Shown here: in pieces, positions 43,930-57,563 of the stretch
Layout of the letters: every line of letters starts with the position of its first letter
How positions within the stretch are numbered: position 1 is the stretch's first letter
Assembly (NCBI GenBank): GCA_964035545.1
Contig: CAXIUT010000230.1
Span: forward strand, 1,364,001-1,428,000
Reading direction: 5' to 3'
DNA length: 64,000 bases
Origin: Bugula neritina
Lineage: Eukaryota > Bryozoa > Gymnolaemata > Cheilostomatida > Bugulidae
The notes under the pieces: model-generated
The model's database searches: none
Told to the model about the DNA's origin: nothing
What the model saw: the letters and a program-made list of their open reading frames with translations, nothing else
Translations under genes and position numbers: made by a program

Positions 43930-44685
43930 CACAGGATAGTTAAGGGCAACCTTTTAGCTGCAACTGCCTTGCTGAGGTTTGCATTGTAATCATATAAGAA
44001 TTCAGTACCAGTAAAATAAATTCTCACCTAATTGTGCTAGAGTCAAAATTTAAAAAATATGTTGTAGATCTTCTTTTTCTCCAGTGTAAGTTTTTTGGAA
44101 ATTTCAATTTTCATTTTTTTTGCGAAGTTATAGACAAAAAACTGCCGAATTTTGGCCAATTTTGCCTGAAAAGCTGACTTTTCAGTACCAGTGAAATATC
44201 TCAGCAGCAAAGCATGATATCTAAATAAAAATTGCACTGCTGGAATCCTGAGATATTTCTCCAGTGTAAGTTTTTTTCTTTTTTCAATAACTCTGCTAGA
44301 TTGCTCATAAATTGGTGATTTATACACCGAAAATGCCATATTTTCTCATAAGAAACTAGCAGCGCGCAGCACTTCACGCTTCACTGAGCACGTAGGGATG
44401 AGAAGATATTGGCGCCTACATAATAATTACAGGCTAGCTAGCTGGCAGGCTATAATGAATAGCTTGCTTTGTACTTTGTTTATGTAGCACCAATAATGGA
44501 ATGTTGATAGATAACGCAGCCCTAACGAAGGTTGCTGCTTATTGGTTGTAGCTTAATCTTAGGCTAAACAATTACAAGTAGGCAACACGCATGCCACCCG
44601 CAGAGCAATATTATTCAAGAACCCGAACTACATTTTGTGAGAAATTTATGATATTCTTAGTGAGGATGCCCTTAACTATCCTGTG
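43930..44685 (-). mobile_element. Nested 756-bp CACAG-type element inside its larger relative
   Basis: A full-length 756-bp copy with perfect 19-bp terminal repeats, in minus orientation relative to the copy at 34248. It is inserted in the right arm of the large element. Flanks CAATTAG and AGGTGATG share a 2-bp AG duplication. The uninterrupted homologous site (CAATTAGGTGAG) is visible in the 34248 copy near 34900. It differs from the 34248 copy by only a few scattered substitutions, roughly two per hundred by eye, so this is a young pair. No transposase. Confidence 0.9.
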
Positions 44686-44784
44686 AGGTGATGATTTATT
44701 TTACTGGGACTGAATTCATATATAAGTACAATGCATCATCAGCATAGCAGCTAGAAGAAAAATGTTGCCCTTATCTATCCTGTG
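44686..44784 (+). mobile_element. Right terminus of the large element after the nested copy
   Basis: The sequence resumes with AGGTGATGATTTATTTTACT and continues through GAATTCATATA and a CAGCATAGCAGCTAG block to the terminal TTGCCCTTATCTATCCTGTG. It matches the last 100 bp of the 756-bp element with substitutions. The next base (44785) is satellite. Confidence 0.8.
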
Positions 44785-47255
44785 ACATAATGCAACATAC
44801 TGTACCATACTGAAATACACTGTAACATATCGAATTACACTGCAACATACTGCAACATACTGAAATATACTGCAACATACTGCAACATACTGAAATACAC
44901 TGCAACATACTGAATTACATTGCAACACATTAAAATATACTGCAACATACTGAAACATACTGCAACATACTGAAATATACTGCAACATACTGAAATACAC
45001 TATAACATATTGAAATATACTGCAACATACTGAATTACACTCTAACATACTGAAATATGCTGTAGCATACTGAAATACACTGCAACACACTGAAGTATAC
45101 TGTAATACACTGAAATGTAATGCAACATAGTGAATTATACTGCAACATAGTGCAACATAGTGAAATACACCACAACATACTGCAACATACTGAAACACAC
45201 TGGAACATTTTGAAATACACTGCGACACATTGAAATACACTGCAACATACTGAATTATACTGCAAGATACTGCAACATACTGAATCAGACTGTGACATAC
45301 TGAAGTACACTGCAACATACTGCAAGATACTGCAACATACTGAAATACACTGTAACATACTGAAATACATTGCAACACATTAAAATATACTGCAACACAC
45401 TGAAACATACGGCAATATACCGAAATACACTGCGACACCCTGAAAAATACTGTAAATACTGAAATCTACTGTGAGTGGTGCAACATACTGAAATACACTG
45501 TAACACACTGGAATACACTGCAACACATTGAAATATACTGCAACACACTGAAACATACGGCAACATACTGAGATATACTGCGACGTCTTAAAATATACTG
45601 CAACATACTGAAATATACTCCAACATACTGCAACATACTAAAATACACTGTAACATACTGAAATACATTGCAACACATTAAAATATACTGCAACATACTG
45701 AAACATACTGCAACAAACTGAAATACACTGCAACATACTGAAAAACACTATAACATATTGAAATATACTGCAACATACTGAATTACTCTCTAACATACTG
45801 AAATATGCTGTAGCATACTGAAATACACTGCAACACACTGAAGTATACTGCAATATACTGAAATGTACTGCAACATTCTGAATTATACTGCAACATACTG
45901 CAATATACTGAAATACACTGTAACATAAAGAAATATGCTGTAGCACACTGAAATACACTGCAACACACTGAAGTATACTATAATATACTGAAATGTACTG
46001 CAACATAGCGAAATATACTGCAACGCATTGAATTACACTGTGACATATTGAAATATACCACAACATACTGAAATGTAGCGTAATATGCAGAAATGTACTG
46101 TAACATACCAAAACATACTGTAACACACTGAAATATACTCTAACATAGCGAAATACACTGTAACATACTGAAATATACTGCAACATGCTGCAACATACTG
46201 AATTACACTTGAACATAATGAAATACACTGCAACACATTGAAATATACTGCAACATATCGAAATGAATGGTAAACTAGTGAAATATACTGTAACATAATG
46301 AAACATACCGGAACATACTGCAAAATAACAAAATATATTGCAACACATTGAAATATACGGCAACATACCGAAATATACTGCGACACGTTGAAAAATACTG
46401 CAACATACTGAAATATATTGCAAGTGGTGCAACATACTGAAATAAACTGTGACACACTGAAATACACTGCAACATACTGCAACATACTGCAACATACTGA
46501 AATATTCTGCGACACATTAAAATATACTGCAACATACTGCAACATACTGCAACATACTGAAATACACTGAAATATATCGAAATACACTGCAACATACTGC
46601 AACATACTGAAATACACTGGAACATAATGGAATACACTGCAACACAATGAAATATACTGCAACACACTGAAACATAAGGTAACACAATGAAGTATACTGC
46701 GACACATTGAATTAAACTGCAACACACTGAAATATACTGCAACATACTGAAATGTAATGTAATATACAGAAATGTACTGTAACATACTGAAATATACTGT
46801 AACAGACTGAAATATACTCTAACATACCGAAATACACTGTAACATACTGAAATATACTGCAACATACTGCAACATACTGAATTACACTTGAACGTAATGA
46901 AATACACTGCAACACATTGAAATATACTGCAACATTTCGAAATGAATGGTAAACTAGTGAAATATACTGTAACATAATGAAACATACCGGAACATACTGC
47001 AACATAATAAAATATAGTGTAACACACTGAAATATGCGGCAACATACCGAAATACATTGCAAAACATTAAAATATACTGCAAATACACTGTGACACACTG
47101 AAATACACTGCAACATACTGCAACATACTGAAATATACTGCAGCATACTGAAATGTAGTGTAATATACAGAAATACACTGTAACATACTGAAATATACTG
47201 CAACATACTGCATTATCCTGAATTACACTTGAACATAATGAAATACACTGCAACA
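44785..47255 (+). repeat. 10-bp-monomer satellite
   Basis: Same family and orientation. The 44785 start (ACATAATGCAACATACTGTACC) continues the register interrupted at 39136. The 45638-46495 block resembles 23492-24349 and its relatives. The unit AATGGTAAACTAGTG is present at 46264 and 46943. A junction near 47060-47100 (CAAAACATTAAAATATACTGCAAATACACTG) breaks the phase. No gene was seen. Confidence 0.95.
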
Positions 47256-48011
47256 CACAGGATAGTTAAGGGCAACCTTTTAGCTGCAACTGCCTTGCTG
47301 AGGTTTGCATTGTAATCATATAAGAATTCAGTACCAGTAAAATAAAATCTCACCTAATTGTGCTAGAGTCAAAATTTAAAAACTATGTTGTAGATCTTCT
47401 TTTTCCCCAGTGTAAGTTTTTTGGAAATTTCAATTTTCATTTCTTTTGCAAAGTTATAGCGAAAAAACTGCCCAATTTTGGCCAATTTTGCCTGAAAAGC
47501 TGACTTTTCAGTACCAGTAAAATATCTCAGCAGCAAAGCATGATATCTGAATAAAAATTACACTGCTGGAATCTTGAGATATTTCTCCAGTGCAAGTTTT
47601 TTTCTTTTTCCAATAACTCTTCTAGATTGCCCATAAATTGGTGATTTATACACTAAAAATGCCATATTTTTCCATTTGTAATTAGCAGCGCGCAGCACTT
47701 CACGCTTCAATGAACACGTAGGGATGAGAAGATATTGGCGCGTACATGCTAATTACAGGCTTGCTAGCCGACAGGCTATAATAAATAGCTTGCTTTGTGC
47801 TTTGTTTATGTAGCACCCATAATGGAATGTTGATAGATAACACAGCCCTAATGAAGGTTGCTGCTTATTGGTTGTAGTTTGATCTTAGGCTAAACACTTG
47901 CAAGTAGGCAACACGCATGCCACCCGCAGAGCAATATTATTTAAGAACCTAAACTACATTTTGAGAGAAATTTATGAAATTCTTAGTGAGGATGCCCTTA
48001 ACTATCCTGTG
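47256..48011 (-). mobile_element. 756-bp CACAG-type element, copy in the first 9.55-kb unit
   Basis: A full-length element in minus orientation with the 19-bp terminal repeats intact. Flanks CTGCAACA and CACATTGAAATA share a 2-bp CA duplication. A matching unoccupied site is at 54796-54809, within a stretch that continues into GACATACCGAAATGAATGG as here. It is more diverged from the 34248 and 43930 copies than they are from each other (for example CCATTTGTAATTAGC near 47670) and so belongs to an older or separate lineage. The small open frame seen in other copies is stopped at 47558-47560. Confidence 0.9.
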
Positions 48012-51000
48012 CACATTGAAATATCCTGCGACATACCGAAATGAATGGTAAACTAGTGAAATATACTGTAACATATTGAAACATACCGGAACATACTGCA
48101 ACATAACAAAATATATTGCAACACATTGAAATATACGGCAACATACCGAAATATACTGCGACACGTTGAAAAATACTGCAACATACTGAAATATACTGCA
48201 AGTGGTGCAACATACTGAAATAAACTGTAACTCACTGAAATACACTGCAACATACTGCAACATACTGCAACATACTGAAATATACTGCGACACATTAAAA
48301 TATACTGCAACATACTGAAATATACTGGAACATACTGCAACATACTAAAATATACTGCAACATACTGAAACATACTGCAACATACTGAAATATACTGCAA
48401 CTTACTGAAATACACTATAACATATTGAAATATACTGAACATACTCAATTACACTCTAAGATACTGAAGTATGCTGTAGCATACTGAAACACACTGCAAC
48501 GCACTGAAGTATACTGTAATACACTGAAATGTAATGCAACATGCTAAATTATACTGCGACATACTGCAACATACTGAAATACACTACACATACTGCAACA
48601 TACTGAAATACACAGGAACATATTGAAATACACTGCGACACATTGAAATATACTGCAACATACTGAAATATACTGTAACATAAAGAAATATGCGGTAGCA
48701 CACTGAAATACACTGCAACCAATGAAGTATACTATAATATACTGAAATGTACTGCAACATGCCGAAATATACTGCAACGCATTGAATTACACTGTGACAT
48801 ATTGAAATATACCACAACATACTGAAGTGTAGTGTAATATGCAGAAATGTACTGTAACATACTGATATATACTGTAACACACTGAAATATAGTCTAACAT
48901 ACCGAAATACACTGTAACATACTGAAATATACTGCAACATACTGCAACATACTGAATTACACTTGAACATAATGAAATACACTGCAACACATTGAAATAT
49001 ACTGCAACATATCGAAATGAATGGTAAACTAGTGAAATATACTGTAACATAATGAAACATACCGGAACATACTGCAAAATAACAAAACATATTGCAACAC
49101 ATTGAAATATACGGCAACATACCGAAATATACTGCGACACGTTGAAAAATACTGCAACATACTGAAATATATTGCAAGTGGTGCAACATACTGCAACATA
49201 CTGAAATACACTGTAACATATTGAAATACTCTGCAACATACTGCAACATACTGAAATAAACTGGAACATATTGGAATACACTGCAACACATTGAAATATA
49301 CTGCAACACACCGAAACATACTGCAACATACTGAAATAAAATGCAACATACTGCAACATACTAAAATACACTGTAACATACTGAAATACATTGCAACACC
49401 TTAAAATATACTACAACATACTGAAACATACTGCAACAAACTGAAATACACTGGAACATACTAAAAAACACTATAACATATTGAAATATACTGCAACATA
49501 CTGAATTACTCTCTAACATACTGAATTATGCTGTAGCATACTGAAATACACTGCAAGACACTGAAGTATACTGCAATATACTGAAATGTACTGCAACATT
49601 CTGAATTATACTGCAACATACTGTACCATACTGAAATACACTGTAACATATCGAAATACACTGCAACATACTGCAACATACTGAAATAAACTGCAACATA
49701 CCGCAACATACTGAAATACACTGCAACATACTGAATTACATTGCAACACATTAAAATATACTGCAACAAACTGAAATACACTGCAACATAATGAAAAACA
49801 CTATAACATATTGAAATATACTGCAACATACTGAATTACTCTCTAACATACTGAATTACTCTCTAACATACTGAAATATGCTGTAGCATATTGAAATATA
49901 CTGCAACATACTGAATTACTCTCTAACATACTGAATTATGCTGTAGCATACTGAAATACACTGCAAGACACTGAAGTATCCTGCAATATACTGAAATGTA
50001 CTGCAACATTCTGAATTATACTGCAACATACTGCAACATACTGAAATACACTGTAACATAAAGAAATATGCTGTAGCACACTGAAATACACTGCAACACA
50101 CTGAAGTATACTATAATATACTGAAATGTACTGCAACATACCGAAATAATATACTGCAACGCATTGAATTACACTGTGACATATTGAAATATACCACAAC
50201 ATACTGAAATGTAGTGTAATATGCAAAAAGGTACTGTAACATACTGAAATATACTGTAACACACTGAAATATAGTCTAACATACCGAAATACACTGTAAC
50301 ATACTGAAATATACTGCAACATACTGCAACATACTGAGTTACACTTGAACATAATGAAATACACTGCAACACATTGAAATATACTGCAACATATCGAAAT
50401 GAATGGTAAACTAGTGAAATATACTGTAACATAATGAAACATACCGGAACATACTGCAAAATAACAAAACATATTGCAACACATTGAAATATACGGCAAC
50501 ATACCGAGATATACTGCGACACGTTGAAAAATACTGCAACATACTGAAATATATTGCAAGTGGTGCAACATACTGAAATAAACTGTGACACACTGAAATA
50601 CACTGCAACATACTGCAACATACTGAAATATACTGCAACACATTAAAATATACTGCAACATACTGCAACATACTGCAACATACTGAAATACACTGAAATA
50701 TATCGAAATACACTGCAACATACTGCAACATACTGAAATACACTGGAACATAATGGAATACACTGCAACACATTGAAATATACTGCGATACACTGAAACA
50801 TAAGGTAACACAATGAAGTATACTGCGACACATTAAATTAAACTGCAATACACTGAAATATACTGCAACAGACTGAAATATACTCTAACATACCGAAATA
50901 CACTGTAACATACTCAAATATACTGCAACATACTGCAACATACTGAAGTACACTTGAACGTAATGAAATACACTGCAACCCATTGATATATACTGCAACA

Positions 51001-54000
51001 TTTCGAAATGAATGGTAAACTACTGAAATAGAGTGTAACATAATGAAACATACCGGAACATACTGCAACATAATAAAATATAGTGTAACACACTGAAATA
51101 AGCGGCAACATAGCGAAATACATTGCAACACATTAAAATATACTGCAACATACTGAAACATACTGCAACAAACTGAAATACACTGCAACATAATGAAAAA
51201 CACTATAACATATTGAAATATACTGCAACATACTGAATTACTCTCTAACATACTGAATTACTCTCCAACATACTGAAATATGCTGTAGCATACTGAAGTA
51301 TACTGCAATATACTGAAATGTACTGCAACATTCTGAATTATACTGCAACATACTGCAACATACTGAAATACACTGTAACATAAAGAAATATGCTGTAGCA
51401 CACTGAAATACACTGCAACACACTGAAGTATACTATAATATACTGAAATGTACTGCAACATACCGAAATATACTGCAACGCATTGAATTACACTTTGACA
51501 TATTGAAATATACCACAACATACTGAAATGTTGTGTAATATGCAAAAAGGTACTGTAACATACTGAAATATACTGTAACACACTGAAATATAGTCTAACA
51601 TACCGAAATACACTGTAACATACTGAAATATACTGCAACATACTGCAACATACTGAATTACACTTAAACATAATGAAATACACTGCAACACATTGAAATA
51701 TACTGCAACATATCGAAATGAATGGTAAACTAGTGAATTATACTGTAACATAATGAAACATACCGGAACATACTGCAAAATAACAAAACATATTGCAACA
51801 CATTGAAATATACGGCAACATACCGAGATATACTGCGACACGTTGAAAAATACCGCAACATACTGAAATATATTGCAAGTGGTGCAACATACTGAAATAA
51901 ACTGTGACGCACTGAAATACACTGCAACATACTGCAACATACTGAAATATACTGCAACACATTAAAATATACTGCAACATACTGCAACATACTGCAACAT
52001 ACTGAAATACACTGAAATATATCGAAATACACTGCAACATACTGCAACATACTGCAACATACTGAAATACACTGGAACATAATAAAATACACTGCAACAC
52101 ATTGAAACATAAGGTAACACAATGAAGTATACTGCGACACATTAAATTAAACTGCAACACACTGAAATATACTGCAACAGACTGAAATATACTCTAACAT
52201 ACCGAAATACACTGTAACATACTCAAATATACTGCAACATACTGCAACATACTAAAGTACACTTGAAAGTAATGAAATACACTGCAACCCATTGATATAT
52301 ACTGCAACATTTCGAAATGAATGGTAAACTAGTGAAATAGAGTGTAACATAATGAAACATACCGGAACATACTGCAACATAATAAAATATAGTGTAACAC
52401 ACCGAAACATGCGTCAACATACCGAAATATACTGCAACACCTTGAAAAATACTGCAACATACTTAAACATACGGCAACATACTGAAATATACTGCAACAT
52501 ACTGAAATACACTCTAACATATTGAAATATGCTGTAGCATACTGAAATACACTGCCACACACTGAAGTATACTGTAATATACAGAAATGTACTGTAACAT
52601 ACTGAAACATACGGCAACATACTGAAATGTACTGCAACATACTGAAATATACTCTAAGTGGTGCAACATACTGAAATACACTGTGACACACTGAAATACA
52701 CTGCAACACACTTCAACATACTGCAACATACTGAAATACACTGTAACATATTGAAATACACTGCAACATACTGCAACATACTGAACAACACTGGAACATA
52801 TTGGAATACACTGCAACACATTGAAATATACTGCAACACACTGAAACATACGGCAACATACTGAAATACACTGCAAAATACTGCAACATACTAAAATACA
52901 CTGTAACATACTGAAATACATTGCAACACATTAAAATATACTGCAACATACTGAAACATACTGCAACAAACTGAAATACACTGCAACATAGTGAAAACCA
53001 CCAGAACATTTTGAAATATACTACAACATACTGAATTACTCTCTAACATACTGAAATATGCTGTAGCATACTGAAATACACTGCAACATACTGAAGTATA
53101 CTGCAATATACTGAAATGTACTGCAACATACTGAATTATACTGTAACATACTGAAATGTAATGCAACATACTGATATATACTGCAACATACTGCAACATA
53201 CTGAAATACACAGTTACATATTGAAATACACTGCGACACATAGAAATATACTGCAACATACTGAAATATACTGCAATATACTGCAACATACTGAAATAGA
53301 CTGTGACATACTGAAATACACTGCACAATACTGCAAGAAACTGCAACATACTGAAATACACTGTAACATATTCAAATACACTGCATCATACTGCAACATA
53401 CTCACATACACTGGAACATATTCATATACACTGCAACACATTGAAATATACTGCAACACACGGAACCATTCGGCAACATACCGAAATACACTGCGACACA
53501 GTGAAAAATACGGCAACATACTGAAATATACTGCAAATGATGCACGTACTGAAATACAATGTGACACACTGAAATACACTGCAACATACTGCAACATACT
53601 GAAATACACTGTAACATATTGAAATACACTGCATGATACTGCAACATACTGAAATACACTGGAACATATTGATATACACTGCAACACATTGAAATCTTCT
53701 GTAACATATTGAAACATACCGGAACATACTGCAACGTAATAAAATATAGTGTAACACACTGAAATATACGGCAACATACCGAAATATACTGCGACTCGTT
53801 GAAAAATACTGCAACATACTGAAATATACTGCAAGTGGTGCAACATACTGAAATACACTGTGACACTCTGAAATACACTGCAACATAATGCAACATACTG
53901 TACCATACTGAAAGACACTGTAACATATCGAATTGCACTGCAACATACTGCAACATACTGAAATATACTGCAACATACTGCAACATACTGAAATACACTG

Positions 54001-56807
54001 CAACATACTGAATTACATTGCAACACATTAAAATATACTGCAACATACTGAAACATACTGCAACATACTGAAATATACTGCAACATACTGAAATACACTA
54101 TAACATATTGAAATATACTGCAACATACTGAATTACACTCTAACATACTGAAATATGCTATAGCATACTGAAATACACTGCAACACACTGAAGTATACTG
54201 TAATACACTGAAATGTAATGCAACATACTGAATTATACTGCAACATAGTGCAACATAGTGAAATACACCACAACATACTGCAACATACTGAAATACACTG
54301 GAACATTTTGAAATACACTGCGACACATTGAAATACACTGCAACATACTGAATTATACTGCAAGATACTGCAACATACTGAATCAGACTGTGACATACTG
54401 AAGTACACTGCAACATACTGCAAGATACTGCAACATAATGAAATACACTGTAACATACTGAAATACATTGCAACACAGTAAAATATACTGCAACACACTG
54501 AAACATACGGCAATATACCGAAATACACTGCGACACCATGAAAAATACTGTAAATACTGAAATCTACTGTAAGTGGTGCAACATACTGAAATACACTGGA
54601 ACATATTGAAATACACTGCGGCAAATTGAATTATACTGCAACACACTGAAGTATACTGTAATACACTGAAAAATAATGCAACATGCTGAATTATACTGCA
54701 ACATACTGCAACATACTGAAATACACTGTAACACACTGAAATATACTGCCGCTTACTGCATTATCTTGAATTACACTTGAACATAAAAAAATACACTGCA
54801 ACACATTGAAATATACTGCGACATACCGAAATGAATGGTAAACTAGTGAAATATACTGTAACATAATGAAACATACCGGAACATACTGCACCTTTATAAA
54901 ATGTACTGCAACACACTGAAATATACTGCAAGATACTGAAATATACTGTAACATACTGAAACACATGCAACATACTGAAATACGCTGCAACATACTGAAA
55001 TATACTGCAAGATACTGCAACATACTGAAATACACTATAACACACTGAAATACACTGCAACATACTGAAGTACACTGAAATACACTGTAACATATTGGAA
55101 TACATTGCAAAACATCGAAATATACTGTATAATACTGAAACCCATGCAACATACTGAAATACGCTGCAACATACTAAAATATACTGCAACATACTGCAAC
55201 ATCCTAAAATACACTGTAACATACTGAAATACACCACAACATACTGCAACATACTGAAATACACTGGAACATATTGAATTACACTGCGACACATTGAAAT
55301 ACACTGCAACATACTGAAATATACTGCAAGATACTGCAAAATACTGAAATACACTGTAACATATTGAAATACTCTGCAACATACTGCGACATACTGAAAT
55401 AAACTGGAACATATTGGAATACACTGCAACACATTGAAATATACTGCAACACACCGAAACATACGGCAACATACTGAGATATACTGCGACGCCTTAAAAT
55501 ATACTGCAACATACTGAAATATAATGCAACATACTGCAACATACTAAAATACACTGTAACATACTGAAATACATTGCAACACCTTAAAATATACTGCAAC
55601 ATGCTGAAACATACTGCAACAAACTGAAATACACTGCAACATACTAAAAAACACTATAACATATTGAAATATACTGCAACATACTGAATTACTCTCTAAC
55701 ATACTGAAATACACTGTAACATACTCAAATATACTGCAACATACTGCAACATACTGAAGTACACTTGAACGTAATGAAATACACTGCAACCCATTGATAT
55801 ATACTGCAACATTTCGAAATGAATGGTAAACTAGTGAAATAGAGTGTAACATAATGAAACATACCGGAACATACTGCAACATAATAAAATATAGTGTAAC
55901 ACACCGAAACATGCGTCAACATACCGAAATATACTGCAACACCTTGAAAAATACTGCAACATACTTAAACATACGGCAACATACTGAAATATACTGCAAC
56001 ATACTGAAATAGACTGTGACATACTGAAATACACTGCACAATACTGCAAGAAACTGCAACATACTGAAATACACTGTAACATATTCAAATACACTGCATC
56101 ATACTGCAACATACTCACATACACTGGAACATATTCATATACACTGCAACACATTGAAATATACTGCAACATACTTAAACATACTGCAACATACAACCTA
56201 CTGAAATATTTTGCAACATACTGAAATACATTATAACATATTGAAATATACTGCAACATACTGAAATACACTATAACATATTGAAATATGCTGTAGCATA
56301 CTGAAATACACTGCCACACACTGAAGTATACTGTAATATACAGAAATGTACTGTAACATACTGAAACATACGGCAACATACTGAAATGTACTGCAACATA
56401 CTGAAATATACTCTAAGTGGTGCAACATACTGAAATACACTGTGACACACTGAAATACACTGCAACACACTGCAACATACTGCAACATACTGAAATACAC
56501 TGTAACATATTGAAATACACTGCAACATACTGCAACATACTAAAATACACTGTAACATACTGAAATACATTGCAACACATTAAAATATACTGCAACATAC
56601 TGAAACATACTGCAACAAACTGAAATACACTGCAACATAGTGAAAACCACTATAACATTTTGAAATATACTACAACATACTGAATTACTCTCTAACATAC
56701 TGAAATATGCTGTAGCATACTGAAATACACTGCAACATACTGAAATATACTGCAACATACTGCATTATCCTGAATTACACTTGAACATAATGAAATACAC
56801 TGCAACA
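48012..56807 (+). repeat. 10-bp-monomer satellite in the 9.55-kb unit
   Basis: Same family and orientation, running from one transposon to its duplicate. The block 53214-54539 holds the longest minus-strand open frame in the window (441 codons), which is pure satellite translation. The AATGGTAAACTAGTG unit recurs at 48042, 49018, 50400, 51009, 51719, 52318, 54832 and 55820. Around 54590-55310 the array is more irregular, with short CTGCCGCTTACTGC and AACCCATGCAAC-type departures. Confidence 0.95.
49900..52420 (+). repeat. About 1.31-kb tandem sub-repeat (two units)
   Basis: About 49900-51215 matches about 51220-52420. The offset is 1,322 bp at first, then 1,319 bp after a 3-bp difference (CCGAAATAATATAC near 50147 against CCGAAATATAC near 51467), and 1,309 bp after loss of a monomer. 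Both units carry AATGGTAAACTAGTG-type landmarks and an AAAAAGGTACTG variant (near 50225 and 51545). The pair is carried along in the second 9.55-kb unit at about 59452-61975. Confidence 0.8.
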
Positions 56808-57563
56808 CACAGGATAGTTAAGGGCAACCTTTTAGCTGCAACTGCCTTGCTGAGGTTTGCATTGTAATCATATAAGAATTCAGTACCAGTAAAATAAAAT
56901 CTCACCTAATTGTGCTAGAGTCAAAATTTAAAAACTATGTTGTAGATCTTCTTTTTCCCCAGTGTAAATTTTTTGGAAATTTCAATTTTCATTTCTTTTG
57001 CAAAGTTATAGCGAAAAAACTGCCCAATTTTGGCCAATTTTGCCTGAAAAGCTGACTTTTCAGTACCAGTAAAATATCTCAGCAGCAAAGCATGATATCT
57101 GAATAAAAATTACACTGCTGGAATCTTGAGATATTTCTCCAGTGCAAGTTTTTTTCTTTTTCCAATAACTCTTCTAGATTGCCCATAAATTGGTGATTTA
57201 TACACTAAAAATGCCATATTTTTCCATTTGTAATTAGCAGCGCGCAGCACTTCACGCTTCAATGAACACGTAGGGATGAGAAGATATTGGCGCGTACATG
57301 CTAATTACAGGCTTGCTAGCCGACAGGCTATAATAAATAGCTTGCTTTGTGCTTTGTTTATGTAGCACCCATAATGGAATGTTGATAGATAACACAGCCC
57401 TAATGAAGGTTGCTGCTTATTGGTTGTAGTTTGATCTTAGGCTAAACACTTGCAAGTAGGCAACACGCATGCCACCCGCAGAGCAATATTATTTAAGAAC
57501 CTAAACTACATTTTGAGAGAAATTTATGAAATTCTTAGTGAGGATGCCCTTAACTATCCTGTG
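56808..57563 (-). mobile_element. 756-bp CACAG-type element, duplicated copy
   Basis: This is the same insertion as 47256-48011, carried by the tandem duplication: same orientation, same CA duplication and identical flanks on both sides. It differs from it at one position by eye (56968). It does not count as an independent transposition event. Confidence 0.9.

Larger units (their letters stand above)
39137..44784 (+). mobile_element. Large (5,648-bp) member of the CACAG-type transposon family
   Basis: The whole non-satellite block behaves as one insertion. It starts CACAGCATAGTTAAGGTCA and ends with the complement of CACAGGATAGATAAGGGCA, so 16 of 19 terminal bases pair. Flanks CTGCAAC and ACATAATGC share a 2-bp AC duplication, and the unoccupied paralogous site is at 31499-31512. 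About 170 bp at the left end and about 490 bp at the right end (outside the nested copy) are diverged homologues of the 756-bp element. The interior (about 39310-43530) is unrelated AT-rich DNA with no transposase-like or other convincing reading frame. It also carries a nested 756-bp copy at 43930-44685, so the original length was about 4,890 bp. It could be a decayed parent element or a non-autonomous element carrying captured genomic DNA. Confidence 0.8.
47182..56733 (+). repeat. 9,552-bp tandem duplication, copy 1 (contains a transposon)
   Basis: Sequence from about 47182 matches sequence from about 56734 at an offset of 9,552 bp, to the end of the window. The alignment includes the transposon, so the unit is satellite-transposon-satellite. 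The left boundary lies between about 47171 and 47182, where the two sides become alike; 47161-47170 and 56713-56722 differ. The short transposon copies in the two units differ at one base by my reading (G at 47416, A at 56968). Satellite differences are sparse. The very low divergence points to recent tandem duplication or an assembly duplication. Confidence 0.88.

Noticed and set aside
53214-54539. 441-codon minus-strand open frame, and its many shorter relatives throughout the array, as protein-coding genes
   Set aside because: They are direct translations of the 10-bp satellite. Overlapping frames give similar 10-residue-period peptides, and there are no domains, no codon structure independent of the repeat and no gene context.
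56808-57563. The fourth 756-bp copy as an independent insertion
   Set aside because: It shares orientation, target duplication and both flanks with the copy exactly 9,552 bp upstream, so it was duplicated with the surrounding satellite.
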